This document shows, in pieces, positions 1-9,234 of a stretch of DNA of 64,000 nt. Position numbers and translations under genes: made by a program. Every line of letters starts with the position of its first letter. Positions within the stretch are counted from its first letter, which is position 1. Source of the DNA: Pseudomonas putida (GTDB taxonomy: Bacteria; Pseudomonadota; Gammaproteobacteria; Pseudomonadales; Pseudomonadaceae). The notes below the pieces were generated by a model. It was given only the letters and a program-made list of their open reading frames with translations. It had not been told where the DNA came from and did not search any database. The stretch lies in contig CP124529.1 in the NCBI GenBank assembly GCA_029953615.1, positions 2,570,998-2,634,997 of the forward strand, given 5' to 3'.

Positions 1-29
1 AGATCAAATACCTGTGCATCAGCGTCTGA
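1..29 (+). CDS. gabD: 3' end of succinate-semialdehyde dehydrogenase (partial)
   Basis: Only the last eight codons and a TGA stop (27-29) are present; the frame reads IKYLCISV. That ending is typical of NADP-dependent succinate-semialdehyde dehydrogenase GabD, which oxidises succinic semialdehyde to succinate after GabT. The assignment rests on this short tail plus its position directly upstream of gabT, the usual gabD-gabT order in pseudomonads. The rest of the gene lies outside the window. Confidence 0.7.
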
Positions 30-55
30 TCGCACGGTAACGGTTTTACCTCTGC

Positions 56-93
56 CAGCGGGGCGCGAGAGCGACGTCTCGCTGGCCTTTTTT
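56..93 (+). terminator. Rho-independent terminator or attenuator between gabD and gabT
   Basis: A GCGAGA/TCTCGC stem (65-70 with 77-82), extended by CCAGC/GCTGG, is followed by a run of six T. It lies after the gabD stop and 120 bases before gabT, so it probably ends or reduces read-through from gabD into gabT. Confidence 0.6.
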
Positions 94-212
94 ACATCGC
101 AGTACCTGGTGGCCAGGGCGTTCACGGCAGTCGATCAACGAATACTGTTCGCGAGCACTCCCAGCCACCCCCGAATAAAAGCGCCACTCCAGACCGGCGC
201 AATGAGGGCATT

Positions 213-1490
213 ATGAGCAAGACCAACGAATCCTTGATGCAACGTCGTGTCGCCGCCGTCCCACGTGGCGTTGGCCAGATCCACCCGATCTTCGTCGATA
301 CCGCGAAGAACTCGACCGTGATCGACGTTGAAGGCCGCGAACTGATCGACTTCGCCGGCGGCATCGCAGTACTGAACACCGGCCACCTGCACCCGAAAGT
401 GGTTGCGGCCGTGCAAGAGCAGCTGACCAAGGTCAGCCACACCTGCTTCCAGGTGCTGGCTTACGAACCCTATGTAGAGCTGTGCGAAAAGATCAACAAG
501 CTGGTCCCGGGCGACTTCGACAAGAAGACCCTGCTGGTCACCACCGGCTCCGAAGCCGTTGAAAACGCCGTCAAGATCGCCCGTGCCGCCACTGGCCGCG
601 CTGGCGTCATCGCCTTCACCGGCGGCTACCACGGCCGTACCATGATGACCCTGGGCCTGACCGGCAAGGTTGTGCCGTACTCCGCTGGCATGGGCCTGAT
701 GCCAGGCGGCATCTTCCGCGCCCTGTTCCCGAGCGAACTGCACGGCATCAGTGTTGACGACGCCATCGCCTCGGTCGAGCGCATCTTCAAGAACGACGCC
801 GAGCCGCGCGACATCGCCGCGATCATCCTCGAGCCGGTACAAGGCGAAGGCGGCTTCCTGCCAGCGCCGAAAGAGCTGATGAAGCGCCTGCGCGCCCTGT
901 GCGACCAGCACGGCATCCTGCTGATCGCCGACGAAGTACAGACCGGCGCTGGCCGTACTGGCACCTTCTTCGCCATGGAGCAGATGGGCGTTGCGCCTGA
1001 CCTGACCACCTTCGCCAAATCCATCGCTGGCGGCTTCCCGCTGGCTGGTGTGTGCGGCAAGGCCGAGTACATGGACGCCATCGCTCCTGGCGGCCTGGGC
1101 GGTACCTACGCCGGCTCGCCGATCGCTTGCGCCGCGGCCCTGGCCGTGATCGAAGTGTTCGAAGAAGAGAAACTGCTGGACCGCAGCAAAGCTGTGGGTG
1201 AGCGCCTGACCACTGGCCTGCGCGAAATCCAGAAGAAGTACCCGATCATCGGCGACGTCCGTGGTCTGGGCTCGATGATCGCTGTCGAAGTCTTCGAGAA
1301 AGGCACTCACACCCCGAACGCTGCTGCCGTTGGCCAGGTTGTCGCCAAGGCCCGCGAGAAGGGCCTGATCCTGCTGTCCTGCGGTACCTACGGCAACGTC
1401 CTGCGTATCCTGGTTCCGCTGACCGCCGAAGACGCGCTGCTGGACAAAGGCCTGGCTATCATCGAAGAGTGCTTCGCTGAAATCGCCTGA
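213..1490 (+). CDS. gabT: 4-aminobutyrate aminotransferase
   Basis: A class-III PLP-dependent aminotransferase of 425 residues, the usual GabT length. It transfers the amino group of GABA (and probably 5-aminovalerate from lysine breakdown) to 2-oxoglutarate, giving succinic semialdehyde and glutamate in the cytosol. Visible features are the TGSEAVENA cofactor-phosphate loop, the IADEVQTG segment with the PLP-ring aspartate, and FAKSIAGGFP with the Schiff-base lysine at about residue 269. GAGGG at 203-207 is the ribosome binding site for ATG 213. The gene follows gabD, separated by a terminator-like hairpin, and has its own terminator downstream. Confidence 0.97.
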   Translation: MSKTNESLMQRRVAAVPRGVGQIHPIFVDTAKNSTVIDVEGRELIDFAGGIAVLNTGHLHPKVVAAVQEQLTKVSHTCFQVLAYEPYVELCEKINKLVPGDFDKKTLLVTTGSEAVENAVKIARAATGRAGVIAFTGGYHGRTMMTLGLTGKVVPYSAGMGLMPGGIFRALFPSELHGISVDDAIASVERIFKNDAEPRDIAAIILEPVQGEGGFLPAPKELMKRLRALCDQHGILLIADEVQTGAGRTGTFFAMEQMGVAPDLTTFAKSIAGGFPLAGVCGKAEYMDAIAPGGLGGTYAGSPIACAAALAVIEVFEEEKLLDRSKAVGERLTTGLREIQKKYPIIGDVRGLGSMIAVEVFEKGTHTPNAAAVGQVVAKAREKGLILLSCGTYGNVLRILVPLTAEDALLDKGLAIIEECFAEIA

Positions 1491-1505
1491 TGTAATGCGC
1501 TTCAG

Positions 1506-1533
1506 AAAAAACCCGCTTCGGCGGGTTTTTTTT
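1506..1533 (+). terminator. Rho-independent terminator after gabT
   Basis: ACCCGC-TTCG-GCGGGT stem-loop (1511-1526) with an upstream A-run and a downstream run of eight T, 15 bases after the gabT stop. Confidence 0.9.
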
Positions 1534-1626
1534 GTGCCCAGGAAAGCCATGGAGCGCTATCGTTGTCGAAGGATTTGCTCAGGAAGCTGCGATGGACTGT
1601 GTGTCAGGGCTATTCAGGAGTTGGCG

Positions 1627-2889
1627 ATGAACGCTGCAGACCCCTCCCCACCGAGCGTACTGATTGTCGAGGGCGACCCCTGGGTGCGTGACCTGCTCAG
1701 CGAAATGCTGCTCAGCGTGCGCTGTGACGCCCGCCTGCAGGTCTGCGCCGACGGCTCGCAGGCCTTGAACGCACTGTCCAGCAAGCCCGACCTGATCATT
1801 GCCGCGCGTGAGCTGGCAGGTGTCGATGGCCTCGACCTGTTGCGCAAGGTACGCGCCAAAGGCCCGAGTTTGCCGTTCATCCTCATGAGCAACCGCATTG
1901 ACAGCGCCAGCGTGCACGAGGTGCTCCCCCTGCACCCCACGGCTTACCTGAGCAAGCCGCTGAACCTGGACACCCTGCGCAAACGCCTGGAAGAACTGCT
2001 GCTGGCGGTTGACGAAGAAATCGCCTGCCCGGCGCCGGCCTTGCAGGCAGGTGCCAGCCTGCCGGCCTACCTTGAGCAGCGTCGCGCTACCGCCGATGGC
2101 GGGCCGCTGCTGGCCGATGTGGAGGTGGCGATCAAGCGCGCGCTCAACCCCCAGGGCCTGAACCTGAGAGTACTTGAAGAGCAAGTGCAGGGCGACCCAC
2201 AGATCACCGCCGTGCTGATTGCTGCGGCCAACAGTGCAGCACTGCACCGCGAAGCACCGGTGCAGACGTTGCTGCAGGCCTTGAACAAGCTTGGCAGTAC
2301 CCAGAGCATGAACCTTATCCTGGGCATGACGCTCAAGCGCAGTGCGCGCCTCAGTGACCCGCTGCTGGCGGAGCATGCAGCCCATTACTGGGCGTTGTCG
2401 CTGCACGCTGCCGAATATGGCCGCACCTTGGCACGCATGCTCGAGCTGGACGAAGGGCGTTGTTATTGCGCCGGATTGCTGCATTGCCTGGGCGACCTGG
2501 CGGTGCTGCGCTGCCTGCAGGAATGGCGGCTGGCCGGGGGCGAGCTGGACGAGGACCGGGTGCAGCTTTCGCTCAATGAGTTCGGTGCGGCGTTCGGTTC
2601 GGCGTTGCGTACGCGCTGGCGGTTGCCGTTGGGGTTGCGCGAGTTGATCGCGGCGATCTACCAGCTGGGTGGCGGGGTGTATTCGCGGGAGATCCTGGCC
2701 ATGAACCTGGCCGGGCAGTTGTCGCGGCTGCCGGCTGGGCAGGGGCTGGAGAAGGTGGCCAGCAGCAAGACAGCGCGCCTGCTCAAGCTCGGCCTGCCGG
2801 AGCTGAGCCGGTTGCGCAAGGTGGAGAACCCGGAGGTGAAACCGCAGCAGGAAGAACCGCCTTTAGCTGAGGATGAAGTTTCGGGCTGA
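1627..2889 (+). CDS. Receiver-HDOD domain protein with a degenerate receiver
   Basis: This 420-residue protein has an N-terminal CheY-like receiver fold (about 8-130) and a C-terminal HDOD domain (about 165-390). HDOD proteins are signalling scaffolds related to HD phosphohydrolases without catalytic residues. The receiver keeps the lysine (YLSKP, near 113) and an acidic pair (VEGD), but the position normally holding the phospho-accepting aspartate reads IIAARELAGVDG, so alanine occupies about residue 60. Phosphorylation by the standard mechanism is therefore unlikely. ATG 1627 was chosen over an in-frame start at 1495, because the latter lies inside the gabT terminator region and the receiver fold begins just after 1627. 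The partner is unknown. Confidence 0.85.
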   Translation: MNAADPSPPSVLIVEGDPWVRDLLSEMLLSVRCDARLQVCADGSQALNALSSKPDLIIAARELAGVDGLDLLRKVRAKGPSLPFILMSNRIDSASVHEVLPLHPTAYLSKPLNLDTLRKRLEELLLAVDEEIACPAPALQAGASLPAYLEQRRATADGGPLLADVEVAIKRALNPQGLNLRVLEEQVQGDPQITAVLIAAANSAALHREAPVQTLLQALNKLGSTQSMNLILGMTLKRSARLSDPLLAEHAAHYWALSLHAAEYGRTLARMLELDEGRCYCAGLLHCLGDLAVLRCLQEWRLAGGELDEDRVQLSLNEFGAAFGSALRTRWRLPLGLRELIAAIYQLGGGVYSREILAMNLAGQLSRLPAGQGLEKVASSKTARLLKLGLPELSRLRKVENPEVKPQQEEPPLAEDEVSG

Positions 2890-2890
2890 G

Positions 2891-3000
2891 ATCTTGGGGC
2901 CGCTTTGCGGCCCATCGCGACACAAGGCCGCTCCTACACGGGTACGCGGTTGCCGTGTAGGAGCGGCCTTGTGTCGCGATAGAGGGGCAAAGCCCCCCAA
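2891..3000. repeat. REP pair, family A (CGACACAAGGCCGCTCCTACA type)
   Basis: A perfect 26-base inverted repeat, 2915-2940 with 2954-2979, 13-base loop, flanked by short GC palindromes (GGGGCCGCTTTGCGGCCC side). It fills the space between two convergent genes and can act as a bidirectional transcription block. Confidence 0.9.
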
Positions 3001-3004
3001 AGGC

Positions 3005-3991
3005 TCAGCCGCGGACGATCTGGTTCTTGCCCTGCCGCTTGGCCTGGTACATCGCCGCATCGGCCCGGGCATACAGGCTGTCCAGTGCCGCATCCTCGTC
3101 AGTCAGCCCGGTCACCCCCTGGCTCACCGTCACCCCGTAGGTCTGCTCCCCATGGCTGAAGCTCAGCCGCTGGATATGCCGCTGCAAGCGCTCGGCAATC
3201 TGCTCCGCCACCTGGGCAGTACAGCCCGGAAACACCGCCGCGAACTCCTCACCACCAATGCGCCCGAACAAGTCACCACGCCGTAGCACGGCCTTGCCGC
3301 TATCGGCGATCTGCTGCAACACCTGGTCGCCTTCCTGGTGGCCGTAGCTGTCGTTGATGCGCTTGAAATCGTCGATGTCCAGCAACAGGAAGGCCAATGG
3401 CGTACCGTCTTCGCGGGCACTTTCGAAGGCTTGCTGGGCGCATTCGAAGAAGTGCCGGCGGTTGCTGCTCTGGGTCAGCACATCGGTGGTAGCCAGGCGC
3501 TGCAACTCGCCTTCGAGCTGCTTCTTCTCGGTGATGTCTTCGGCGATGCCGACGATGATCACCCGGTCGCCATCGCGTTGCTGGTTGATGTAGCACTTGT
3601 CGCTCAGCCAGCGGATCTGGCCGTCGGCATTGAGAATGCGGTACTCGCGGTCTTCCACCGAGCCCTTCAGCAGCACCTGGGCCAGGCTGCGCTCGGCGAA
3701 CTCCAGGTCGTCGGGGTAGATGCTGTCGCGCCACTCGTTGTAGTCGGCCAGCACCAGGCTGGCCGGGCGGCCGAAGATGCGCTCGTAGGCGGGGCTGACG
3801 TACAGCACCTGACGGGTTTCCCAGTCGAAGGCCCATAGCACCGCATTGACACTGTCGAGCAGTGAGCTGAACAGCTGCTCGCGTTCGCTCAGGCGGGCAA
3901 CCTCGCCCTGGGCGTGGAGCAGGGCAAGCAAGGTTTGGGCGGCTTCGGGAGGTGGGGTGCCGGGCAGTGTCGTTGGAATGTTCTTGGCCAT
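3005..3991 (-). CDS. PAS-GGDEF diguanylate cyclase
   Basis: A cytosolic protein of about 328 residues with a PAS sensor domain (about 40-160, WRDSIYPDDLEFAE region) and a C-terminal GGDEF domain. The catalytic loop reads RIGGEEF, an active-type signature, and RRGD five residues before it matches the RxxD inhibitory site, so the enzyme probably makes c-di-GMP from two GTP and is inhibited by its product. No transmembrane segment is visible. ATG 3991 (protein begins MAKNIP) is preferred; an in-frame GTG at 4045 would add 18 atypical residues, and neither has a strong Shine-Dalgarno. The neighbouring desaturase and second c-di-GMP protein suggest a link between membrane state and surface behaviour, which is inference. 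Confidence 0.88.
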   Translation of the reverse strand: MAKNIPTTLPGTPPPEAAQTLLALLHAQGEVARLSEREQLFSSLLDSVNAVLWAFDWETRQVLYVSPAYERIFGRPASLVLADYNEWRDSIYPDDLEFAERSLAQVLLKGSVEDREYRILNADGQIRWLSDKCYINQQRDGDRVIIVGIAEDITEKKQLEGELQRLATTDVLTQSSNRRHFFECAQQAFESAREDGTPLAFLLLDIDDFKRINDSYGHQEGDQVLQQIADSGKAVLRRGDLFGRIGGEEFAAVFPGCTAQVAEQIAERLQRHIQRLSFSHGEQTYGVTVSQGVTGLTDEDAALDSLYARADAAMYQAKRQGKNQIVRG

Positions 3992-4133
3992 GTGCACGGA
4001 GCAGATCTCGGCGTGAAAGCGTGCGGCCAGCATCTGGCCCGCCACGCGGGCGATGTGCCAGATATGAGTGTAAACGAGCGGGCGAAGTTCCGGTCGGCAC
4101 GCCCCGCCAGGGGGGCGTACCGATCAACGGCGG

Positions 4134-5318
4134 TCAGGCGCCGGTCGGGCGCAGGGAGTAGGTTTTGAGCTGTGCCGCAAAGTCCCGCAGGGCGTGGATG
4201 CCGCTGGTTTCCGCGTCGTGTACCCAGTCTTTCATGGCGGCGAGCATGTCGTGGCCGTTGGCGCTGGTACGTGCCCAGATCTGCTGCAGCGCCAGGCGTT
4301 TTTCGTAGATGGTCTTCAGCGCCTGGCTGTGGGCGAGCATCGACTCGATGCGCACATGGTGGCGGTCTTCCAGCAGGCTGGTCTCGCGCGACAACAGGCG
4401 CTTGGCGCGGCGGAAGTGGTGGCGCAGCGAGGCATCGACGCGCGCCAGTTCCTGCTTGACCAGCGGGCCGATCACCAGCTTGCGGTACTGGGCCATGATC
4501 TGGAAGCGGTTGTTCAGAATGGCCATGGCGGTATCCATGTCCAGGTTGCCTTTGCCTTCGACCCGGTGGGCGATCGGCGCCACGCGCTGCACCTTGGCCA
4601 GGCGCAGCAGGCAGAACAGGCGGATCCACGCCCAGCCCATGTCGAATTCCCAGCGTTTGACCGACAGCTTGGCCGAGTTGGGGTAGGTGTGGTGGTTGTT
4701 GTGCAGTTCTTCGCCACCGATGACGATGCCCCACGGCACCAGGTTGGTGGCGGCATCTCGGCACTCGAAGTTGCGGTAGCCGAGCGCGTGGCCCAGGCCG
4801 TTGACCACGCCGGCGGCCCAGAACGGAATCCACATCATCTGCACTGCCCAGATGGTGATGCCGATGGTGCCGAACAGCAGCAGGTCGATCACCGCCATCA
4901 GCGCGATGCCGCCCAGCTTGTAGCGCGAATAGAGGTTGCGCTCGATCCAGTCGTCCGGGCAGTTCTTGCCGTAGATGCGCAGGGTTTCGGGGTTGCGCGC
5001 CTCTTCACGATAGAGCTCGGCCCCTTTGCGCAGCACCGTACTCAGGCCCTTGTGTACAGGGCTGTGCGGGTCGTCGGGGGTTTCGCACTTGGCGTGATGC
5101 TTGCGGTGGACGGCGGTCCACTCGCGGGTGTTCTGCGCCGTGGTCAGCCACAGCCAGAAACGGAAGAAGTGCTTGAGCGCGCCGTTGAGCTCCAGGGCCC
5201 GGTGCGCAGAGTAGCGGTGCAGGTAGACCGTGACGCTGACAATGGTCACGTGGGTCATCAACAAAGTGATGCCGACCAGTTGCCAGGCCGACAAGTCGAG
5301 CAGGCCGTTGTACCACAT
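4134..5318 (-). CDS. desA: Membrane fatty acid delta-9 desaturase
   Basis: A 394-residue di-iron membrane desaturase. The three histidine boxes are intact: HRYSAH (34-39), HRKHH (71-75) and HNNHH (206-210). Hydrophobic segments near 10-30, 50-62, 135-160 and 165-180 fit the family's hairpin topology. It should introduce a cis double bond into saturated acyl chains of phospholipid or acyl-CoA using O2 and reducing power, increasing membrane fluidity. The C-terminal ~130 residues form a charged helical extension. The gene is divergent from the PAS-GGDEF-EAL gene, with about 146 bases between start codons. DesA rather than another DesA/DesB-type paralogue is inferred from gene order. Confidence 0.88.
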   Translation of the reverse strand: MWYNGLLDLSAWQLVGITLLMTHVTIVSVTVYLHRYSAHRALELNGALKHFFRFWLWLTTAQNTREWTAVHRKHHAKCETPDDPHSPVHKGLSTVLRKGAELYREEARNPETLRIYGKNCPDDWIERNLYSRYKLGGIALMAVIDLLLFGTIGITIWAVQMMWIPFWAAGVVNGLGHALGYRNFECRDAATNLVPWGIVIGGEELHNNHHTYPNSAKLSVKRWEFDMGWAWIRLFCLLRLAKVQRVAPIAHRVEGKGNLDMDTAMAILNNRFQIMAQYRKLVIGPLVKQELARVDASLRHHFRRAKRLLSRETSLLEDRHHVRIESMLAHSQALKTIYEKRLALQQIWARTSANGHDMLAAMKDWVHDAETSGIHALRDFAAQLKTYSLRPTGA

Positions 5319-5424
5319 AGGTGTAAATACCCTCGAAATGCAGGGGGAAGGGTCGATTATCCCTTGGCCGGGAAATAAAACCAGTCAACCGTTCAGATAG
5401 GAGGTCACGACATGTTTCAGCCTT

Positions 5425-5430
5425 TATAAT
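5425..5430 (+). promoter_or_regulatory. Probable -10 box of the PAS-GGDEF-EAL gene
   Basis: A perfect TATAAT sits in the desA-divergent gap. The upstream ATG candidate at 5429 overlaps this box, so a transcript starting near 5437 could not include it; this supports translation from ATG 5465. The matching -35 (AGGTCA, 5402-5407, 17-base spacing) is weak. Confidence 0.5.
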
Positions 5431-5464
5431 GCCCCATCCTTTTCTATGGGCAATTGCACCCGAC

Positions 5465-7360
5465 ATGTCTGTTTCCGTTCGCGACGCCTTGCGCATGGCT
5501 GCGCTGTATGTGGTGCTCTCGATCCTCTGGCTGACGCTGGCCGAGGTTGTGCTGCACAGCATGACTGACGACCCTCTGGCGGTGACCGTGGGCCGGCAGA
5601 TCAACGTGGTTATCTGGGTGCTGTTCAGTGCCTTGCTGATCTACGTGTCGCGGGTGCGGCTGCTCGACTTCATCGGTGTTGGTGCGCGTATGCGTGGCGA
5701 AGACCGGGAACGCCTGCGCATGGCCGCGGCAGTGTTCGACAGCACCCTCGAAGGCGTGCTGGTGACCGATCGCCATGGCCTGATCGTGCACGTCAACCGT
5801 GCTTTCATGCGCATCACCGGCTACCGGCAGGAGGAGGTCATCGGGCAGCGTCCGAACAAGTTCAAGTCGGGCCGTCATGGGCTGGCGTTCTACCAGCAGG
5901 TCTTCGCCACCCTGGCGGAAAAGGGCGAGTGGAGCGGCGAAATCTGGAACCGGCGCAAGAGCGGCGAAATCTATCCGCAGTGGCAGACCATTTGCGCCAT
6001 CCGCGACGACGAAGGCGAGCTCAGCCATTACGTGGCGGTGTTCAGCGACATCAGCGCGATCAAGCATTCGGAACAGGAACTGGCCTACATGGCCCACCAC
6101 GACCCGCTGACCGGCCTGCCCAACCGTCTGCTGTTCACCGACCGGGTCGAGCAGGCGCTGGCCGCAGCCCAGGCCAACAAGCGCGGTTGTGCCCTGTTGT
6201 TGCTGGATCTGGACCACTTTCAGAGCATCAACGATGGCCTTGGCCACACCATTGGCGACCAGTTGCTGAAGCTGGTGGGCGAGCGCCTGGCTGAAATGCT
6301 CGGCAGCGGCGTGACCCTGGCGCGTCTTGGGGGCGACGAATTTGGCGTGCTGGCGGAGAACTGCCAGGAAGTCGGCCAGGCGGGCAAGCTGGCGCAGGGC
6401 ATCATCGAGCGCCTGCGCGAGCCGTTCCTGTTCGACGGTCACCGCCTGTTCATCAGCGTCAGCGTGGGCATCAGCCTGTTCCCCAGCGATGCCTTGAGTG
6501 CCGAGCAGTTGCTGCGCAATGCCGATTCGGCGTTGTACAAGGCCAAGAGCAACGGGCGGGCCTGCTATGCGTTGTACACCGAAGAGCTGACCGCTCACGC
6601 CCAGCACCGGGTCGAAACCGCCGGCGAGCTGCGCCGGGCCCTGGAGCAGGACGAGCTGCGAGTGTTCTACCAGCCTGTGCACGACCTGGCGACCGGCCGC
6701 CAGGTCGGCGTCGAGGCCCTGGTGCGTTGGCAGCACCCCCAGCGCGGCCTGGTGCCACCGGGCGAGTTCATCCCGATTGCCGAGCGCACCGGGCTGATTG
6801 CCGAGATCGATGCCTGGGTGTTGCGCCAGGCGTGTCGGCAGATGGTGCAATGGCAGGGCGAAGGCCGGCAGTTGGCGTTCGTGGCGGTGAACATCTCTAG
6901 CCGCCTGTTTGGCCAGCACGCGTTGTACCAGCAGGTCGCCGAAGTGCTGCACGACACCGGCCTGGACCCAGCCCTGCTGGAACTGGAAGTGACCGAGAGC
7001 GCGGTGATGGAAGACCCGGAGGTGGCGCTGGAGCAGTTGCATCGCCTGCGTGAGCTGGGGGTGACGCTGGCTATCGACGACTTCGGCACCGGGTACTCGT
7101 CATTGCTGCGGCTCAAGCGCTTGCCGGTGCAGAAGCTGAAGATCGACCAGGGTTTCGTTGCCGGGTTGCCGCTGGATGAGGACGATATCGCGATTGTCCG
7201 GGTGATCATCGCCCTGGCCCGTAGCATGGGCATGCAGGTGCATGCCGAAGGCATCGAGCAGGCGGAGCAGGCCAGCTTCCTGCTGCAGGAACTGTGTCAG
7301 CTGGGGCAGGGCTACTGGTTCGGGCGACCGGTGCCTGCCGAGGATCTTCGTTGGGGTTGA
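5465..7360 (+). CDS. Membrane PAS-GGDEF-EAL c-di-GMP signalling protein
   Basis: About 631 residues: two N-terminal transmembrane segments (about 10-30 and 45-65), a PAS domain (about 85-205, [12 protein letters not shown]), GGDEF (about 215-375) and EAL (about 390-630). GGDEF has an intact RLGGDEF loop but no RxxD inhibitory site. EAL keeps the phosphodiesterase residues: [38 protein letters not shown] and HAEGIE. It could both make and degrade c-di-GMP; intact EAL residues favour net degradation, possibly with GGDEF sensing GTP. The start is set by the TATAAT at 5425-5430. A REP pair follows the stop. Confidence 0.9.
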   Translation: MSVSVRDALRMAALYVVLSILWLTLAEVVLHSMTDDPLAVTVGRQINVVIWVLFSALLIYVSRVRLLDFIGVGARMRGEDRERLRMAAAVFDSTLEGVLVTDRHGLIVHVNRAFMRITGYRQEEVIGQRPNKFKSGRHGLAFYQQVFATLAEKGEWSGEIWNRRKSGEIYPQWQTICAIRDDEGELSHYVAVFSDISAIKHSEQELAYMAHHDPLTGLPNRLLFTDRVEQALAAAQANKRGCALLLLDLDHFQSINDGLGHTIGDQLLKLVGERLAEMLGSGVTLARLGGDEFGVLAENCQEVGQAGKLAQGIIERLREPFLFDGHRLFISVSVGISLFPSDALSAEQLLRNADSALYKAKSNGRACYALYTEELTAHAQHRVETAGELRRALEQDELRVFYQPVHDLATGRQVGVEALVRWQHPQRGLVPPGEFIPIAERTGLIAEIDAWVLRQACRQMVQWQGEGRQLAFVAVNISSRLFGQHALYQQVAEVLHDTGLDPALLELEVTESAVMEDPEVALEQLHRLRELGVTLAIDDFGTGYSSLLRLKRLPVQKLKIDQGFVAGLPLDEDDIAIVRVIIALARSMGMQVHAEGIEQAEQASFLLQELCQLGQGYWFGRPVPAEDLRWG

Positions 7361-7366
7361 GATCGC

Positions 7367-7488
7367 CGGGGCCGCTTTGCGGCCCTTTCGCCGGCAAGCC
7401 AGCTCCCACAAGTACTGCACAAGGCTGAAGGCAGCGCTGTACCTGTGGGAGCTGGGCTTGCCGGCGATGGGGCGCGCAGCGGCCCCGA
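7367..7488. repeat. REP pair, family B (CGCCGGCAAGCCAGCTCCCACA type)
   Basis: Inverted copies of CCGGCAAGCC(C)AGCTCCCACA facing each other, bounded by GGGGCCGC/GCGGCCCC palindromes, between two convergent genes. Confidence 0.88.
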
Positions 7489-7489
7489 C

Positions 7490-8134
7490 CTATCGCTTGT
7501 TCAAGCCTTTCGCCAACCGGTCCCCACCCAGCTGGATCAACGCCACCAACGCCACCAGCATGGCAATCACGGTCAGCATTATCTGGCTATCGAAACGCTG
7601 GTAGCCATATCGGTAGGCAATGTCTCCCAAGCCCCCTGCACCGATCGCCCCGGCCATTGCCGAGGAGTTGATCAGGGTTACCAAGGTAATGGTGAACCCC
7701 CCTACGATCCCCGGCAGTGCCTCGGGCAGCAGCACGTGCCAGACGATATGCCAGCGCCGGCAACCCATGGCCTGCGCAGCTTCCACCAGGCCGTGGTCGA
7801 CTTCGCGCAGGCTGACCTCGGCAATCCGCGCGAAAAAAGGCGTTGCGGCAATGGTCAGCGGTACCACTGCCGCCCACACGCCATAGGTGGTACCCACCAC
7901 CAGGCGGGTAAAGGGGATAAGCGCAACCATCAGGATCAGGAACGGGATCGAGCGGAACAGGTTGACGAAGGCACCCAGCACCCGGTTCAGCAACGGCGCC
8001 TCGAAAATTCCGCCCTTGTCGCTGGTAACCAGCAGCACCGCCATCGGTACCCCCACCAGCAGGGCGATCAGCGACGACACACCGACCATCAGCAGGGTAT
8101 CGAGCAAGCCTTCCAGCAGGCGATCAAACCACAT
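7490..8134 (-). CDS. metI: Methionine-type ABC transporter permease
   Basis: A 214-residue inner-membrane permease with about five transmembrane helices and the family EAA loop ([17 protein letters not shown]). It forms the channel of a MetNIQ-type importer for methionine or related sulfur compounds. The start ATG 8134 is preceded by GGAGGT lying inside the end of metN, and the reading frame overlaps metN by 11 bases, indicating translational coupling. An ATG 18 bases upstream lies before this Shine-Dalgarno and was rejected. Proximity to DszA- and SfnB-like genes suggests the true substrate may be another organosulfur compound. Confidence 0.93.
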   Translation of the reverse strand: MWFDRLLEGLLDTLLMVGVSSLIALLVGVPMAVLLVTSDKGGIFEAPLLNRVLGAFVNLFRSIPFLILMVALIPFTRLVVGTTYGVWAAVVPLTIAATPFFARIAEVSLREVDHGLVEAAQAMGCRRWHIVWHVLLPEALPGIVGGFTITLVTLINSSAMAGAIGAGGLGDIAYRYGYQRFDSQIMLTVIAMLVALVALIQLGGDRLAKGLNKR

Positions 8135-9233
8135 GGCCCAGTACCTCCACATCCTCGGCCCATCGGCGGGCGCGTTCCAGCAATTGGTGGGTGTCGAGCG
8201 GCGAATGCCGCACCGACAGGATCAGTTGCCCCAAGGCATGTTCGCCAATGGTTTCCACGCCGCCCTGCAGCAGGCGCACGCGGCCGCCAAGGTCGTTGAA
8301 CAGGGCAGACAGTTCGGGCTCGCCGAACAGGGTCAGTCTCAACACTACGGCGCTGTCGCGGCTCGCCGGGCTGGCCCGCAGGCTGGCTTGCAGCGCGGTG
8401 GGCAACCTGGCCTGCAACGGCGCGAGCAGGGTGCGGGTGACCTCGTGGCTTGGCGAGCCAAACACCCGCCAGACCTCGCCTTGCTCGACCACTTCTCCGC
8501 GCTCCAGCACCACCACTCGGTGGCAGATATCACGGATTACCGCCATTTCGTGCGTGATCAGCACGATGGTCAGACCCAGGCGCTGGTTGATGTCGCGCAG
8601 CAGTTCGAGAATGGAAGCGGTGGTTTCCGGGTCCAGCGCCGAGGTGGCCTCGTCGCACAGCAGGATCTCAGGGTCATGCACCAGCGCCCGGGCAATGCCC
8701 ACGCGCTGCTTCTGCCCGCCGGACAGCTGCGCCGGGTACACGTGGTGCTTTTCCTGCAGGCCAACCAGGTCCAGCAGTTCGCGCACCTTGCGCTGGCGTT
8801 CGGCCTTGGCCACGCCGGCCACCTTCAGGGGTAGCTCGACGTTCTGCCACACGGTCTTGGCCGACATCAGGTTGAAGTGCTGGAAGATCATGCCGATGCG
8901 CCGACGCAGGGCCACCAGGTGGTCCTCATCAAAGGGCGCGATATCCACCTGGTCGATCAGCACCCGCCCCTGGCTGGGTTGCTCCAGGCGGTTGATGGTG
9001 CGCAGCAATGATGACTTGCCGGCGCCGCTGCGGCCGATGATGCCGAAGATTTCGCCATGGCGGATGTTCAGGTCGATGCCTTGCAAGGCCGGTTGCGCCT
9101 GGCCCGGGTAAGTCTTGCCCAGGCCGATGAAGCGCACGTGGGCTTCATTGGCCTCCGGGCGCAGGGCCTGCTTCCTGGCCGTCGGCGGCAGTGGTTGTAC
9201 GGTAGGCGCCCGGAGCGCGCTGGCCTGGCTCAT
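8124..9233 (-). CDS. metN: Methionine-type ABC transporter ATP-binding protein
   Basis: A 369-residue ABC ATPase. Walker A is GRSGAGKS, the signature is LSGGQKQR, and Walker B is [14 protein letters not shown]. The C-terminal ~90 residues match the NIL/ACT-like domain that lets MetN sense substrate and inhibit transport. An N-terminal extension of about 30 polar residues before the ABC core is longer than in E. coli MetN. It powers uptake with MetI and MetQ, whose genes flank it (one base separates the metQ stop from the metN start). Confidence 0.94.
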   Translation of the reverse strand: MSQASALRAPTVQPLPPTARKQALRPEANEAHVRFIGLGKTYPGQAQPALQGIDLNIRHGEIFGIIGRSGAGKSSLLRTINRLEQPSQGRVLIDQVDIAPFDEDHLVALRRRIGMIFQHFNLMSAKTVWQNVELPLKVAGVAKAERQRKVRELLDLVGLQEKHHVYPAQLSGGQKQRVGIARALVHDPEILLCDEATSALDPETTASILELLRDINQRLGLTIVLITHEMAVIRDICHRVVVLERGEVVEQGEVWRVFGSPSHEVTRTLLAPLQARLPTALQASLRASPASRDSAVVLRLTLFGEPELSALFNDLGGRVRLLQGGVETIGEHALGQLILSVRHSPLDTHQLLERARRWAEDVEVLGHVV

Positions 9234-9234
9234 G

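Noticed and set aside
135..1550. A long open frame antisense to gabT (471 codons)
   Set aside because: The opposite strand encodes a complete, recognisable GabT; long antisense frames are usual in high-GC genomes and this one has no recognisable protein features.
2915..2979. CRISPR repeat or attachment site
   Set aside because: The elements are single inverted pairs spread between genes, with no regular spacers; they are REP sequences.
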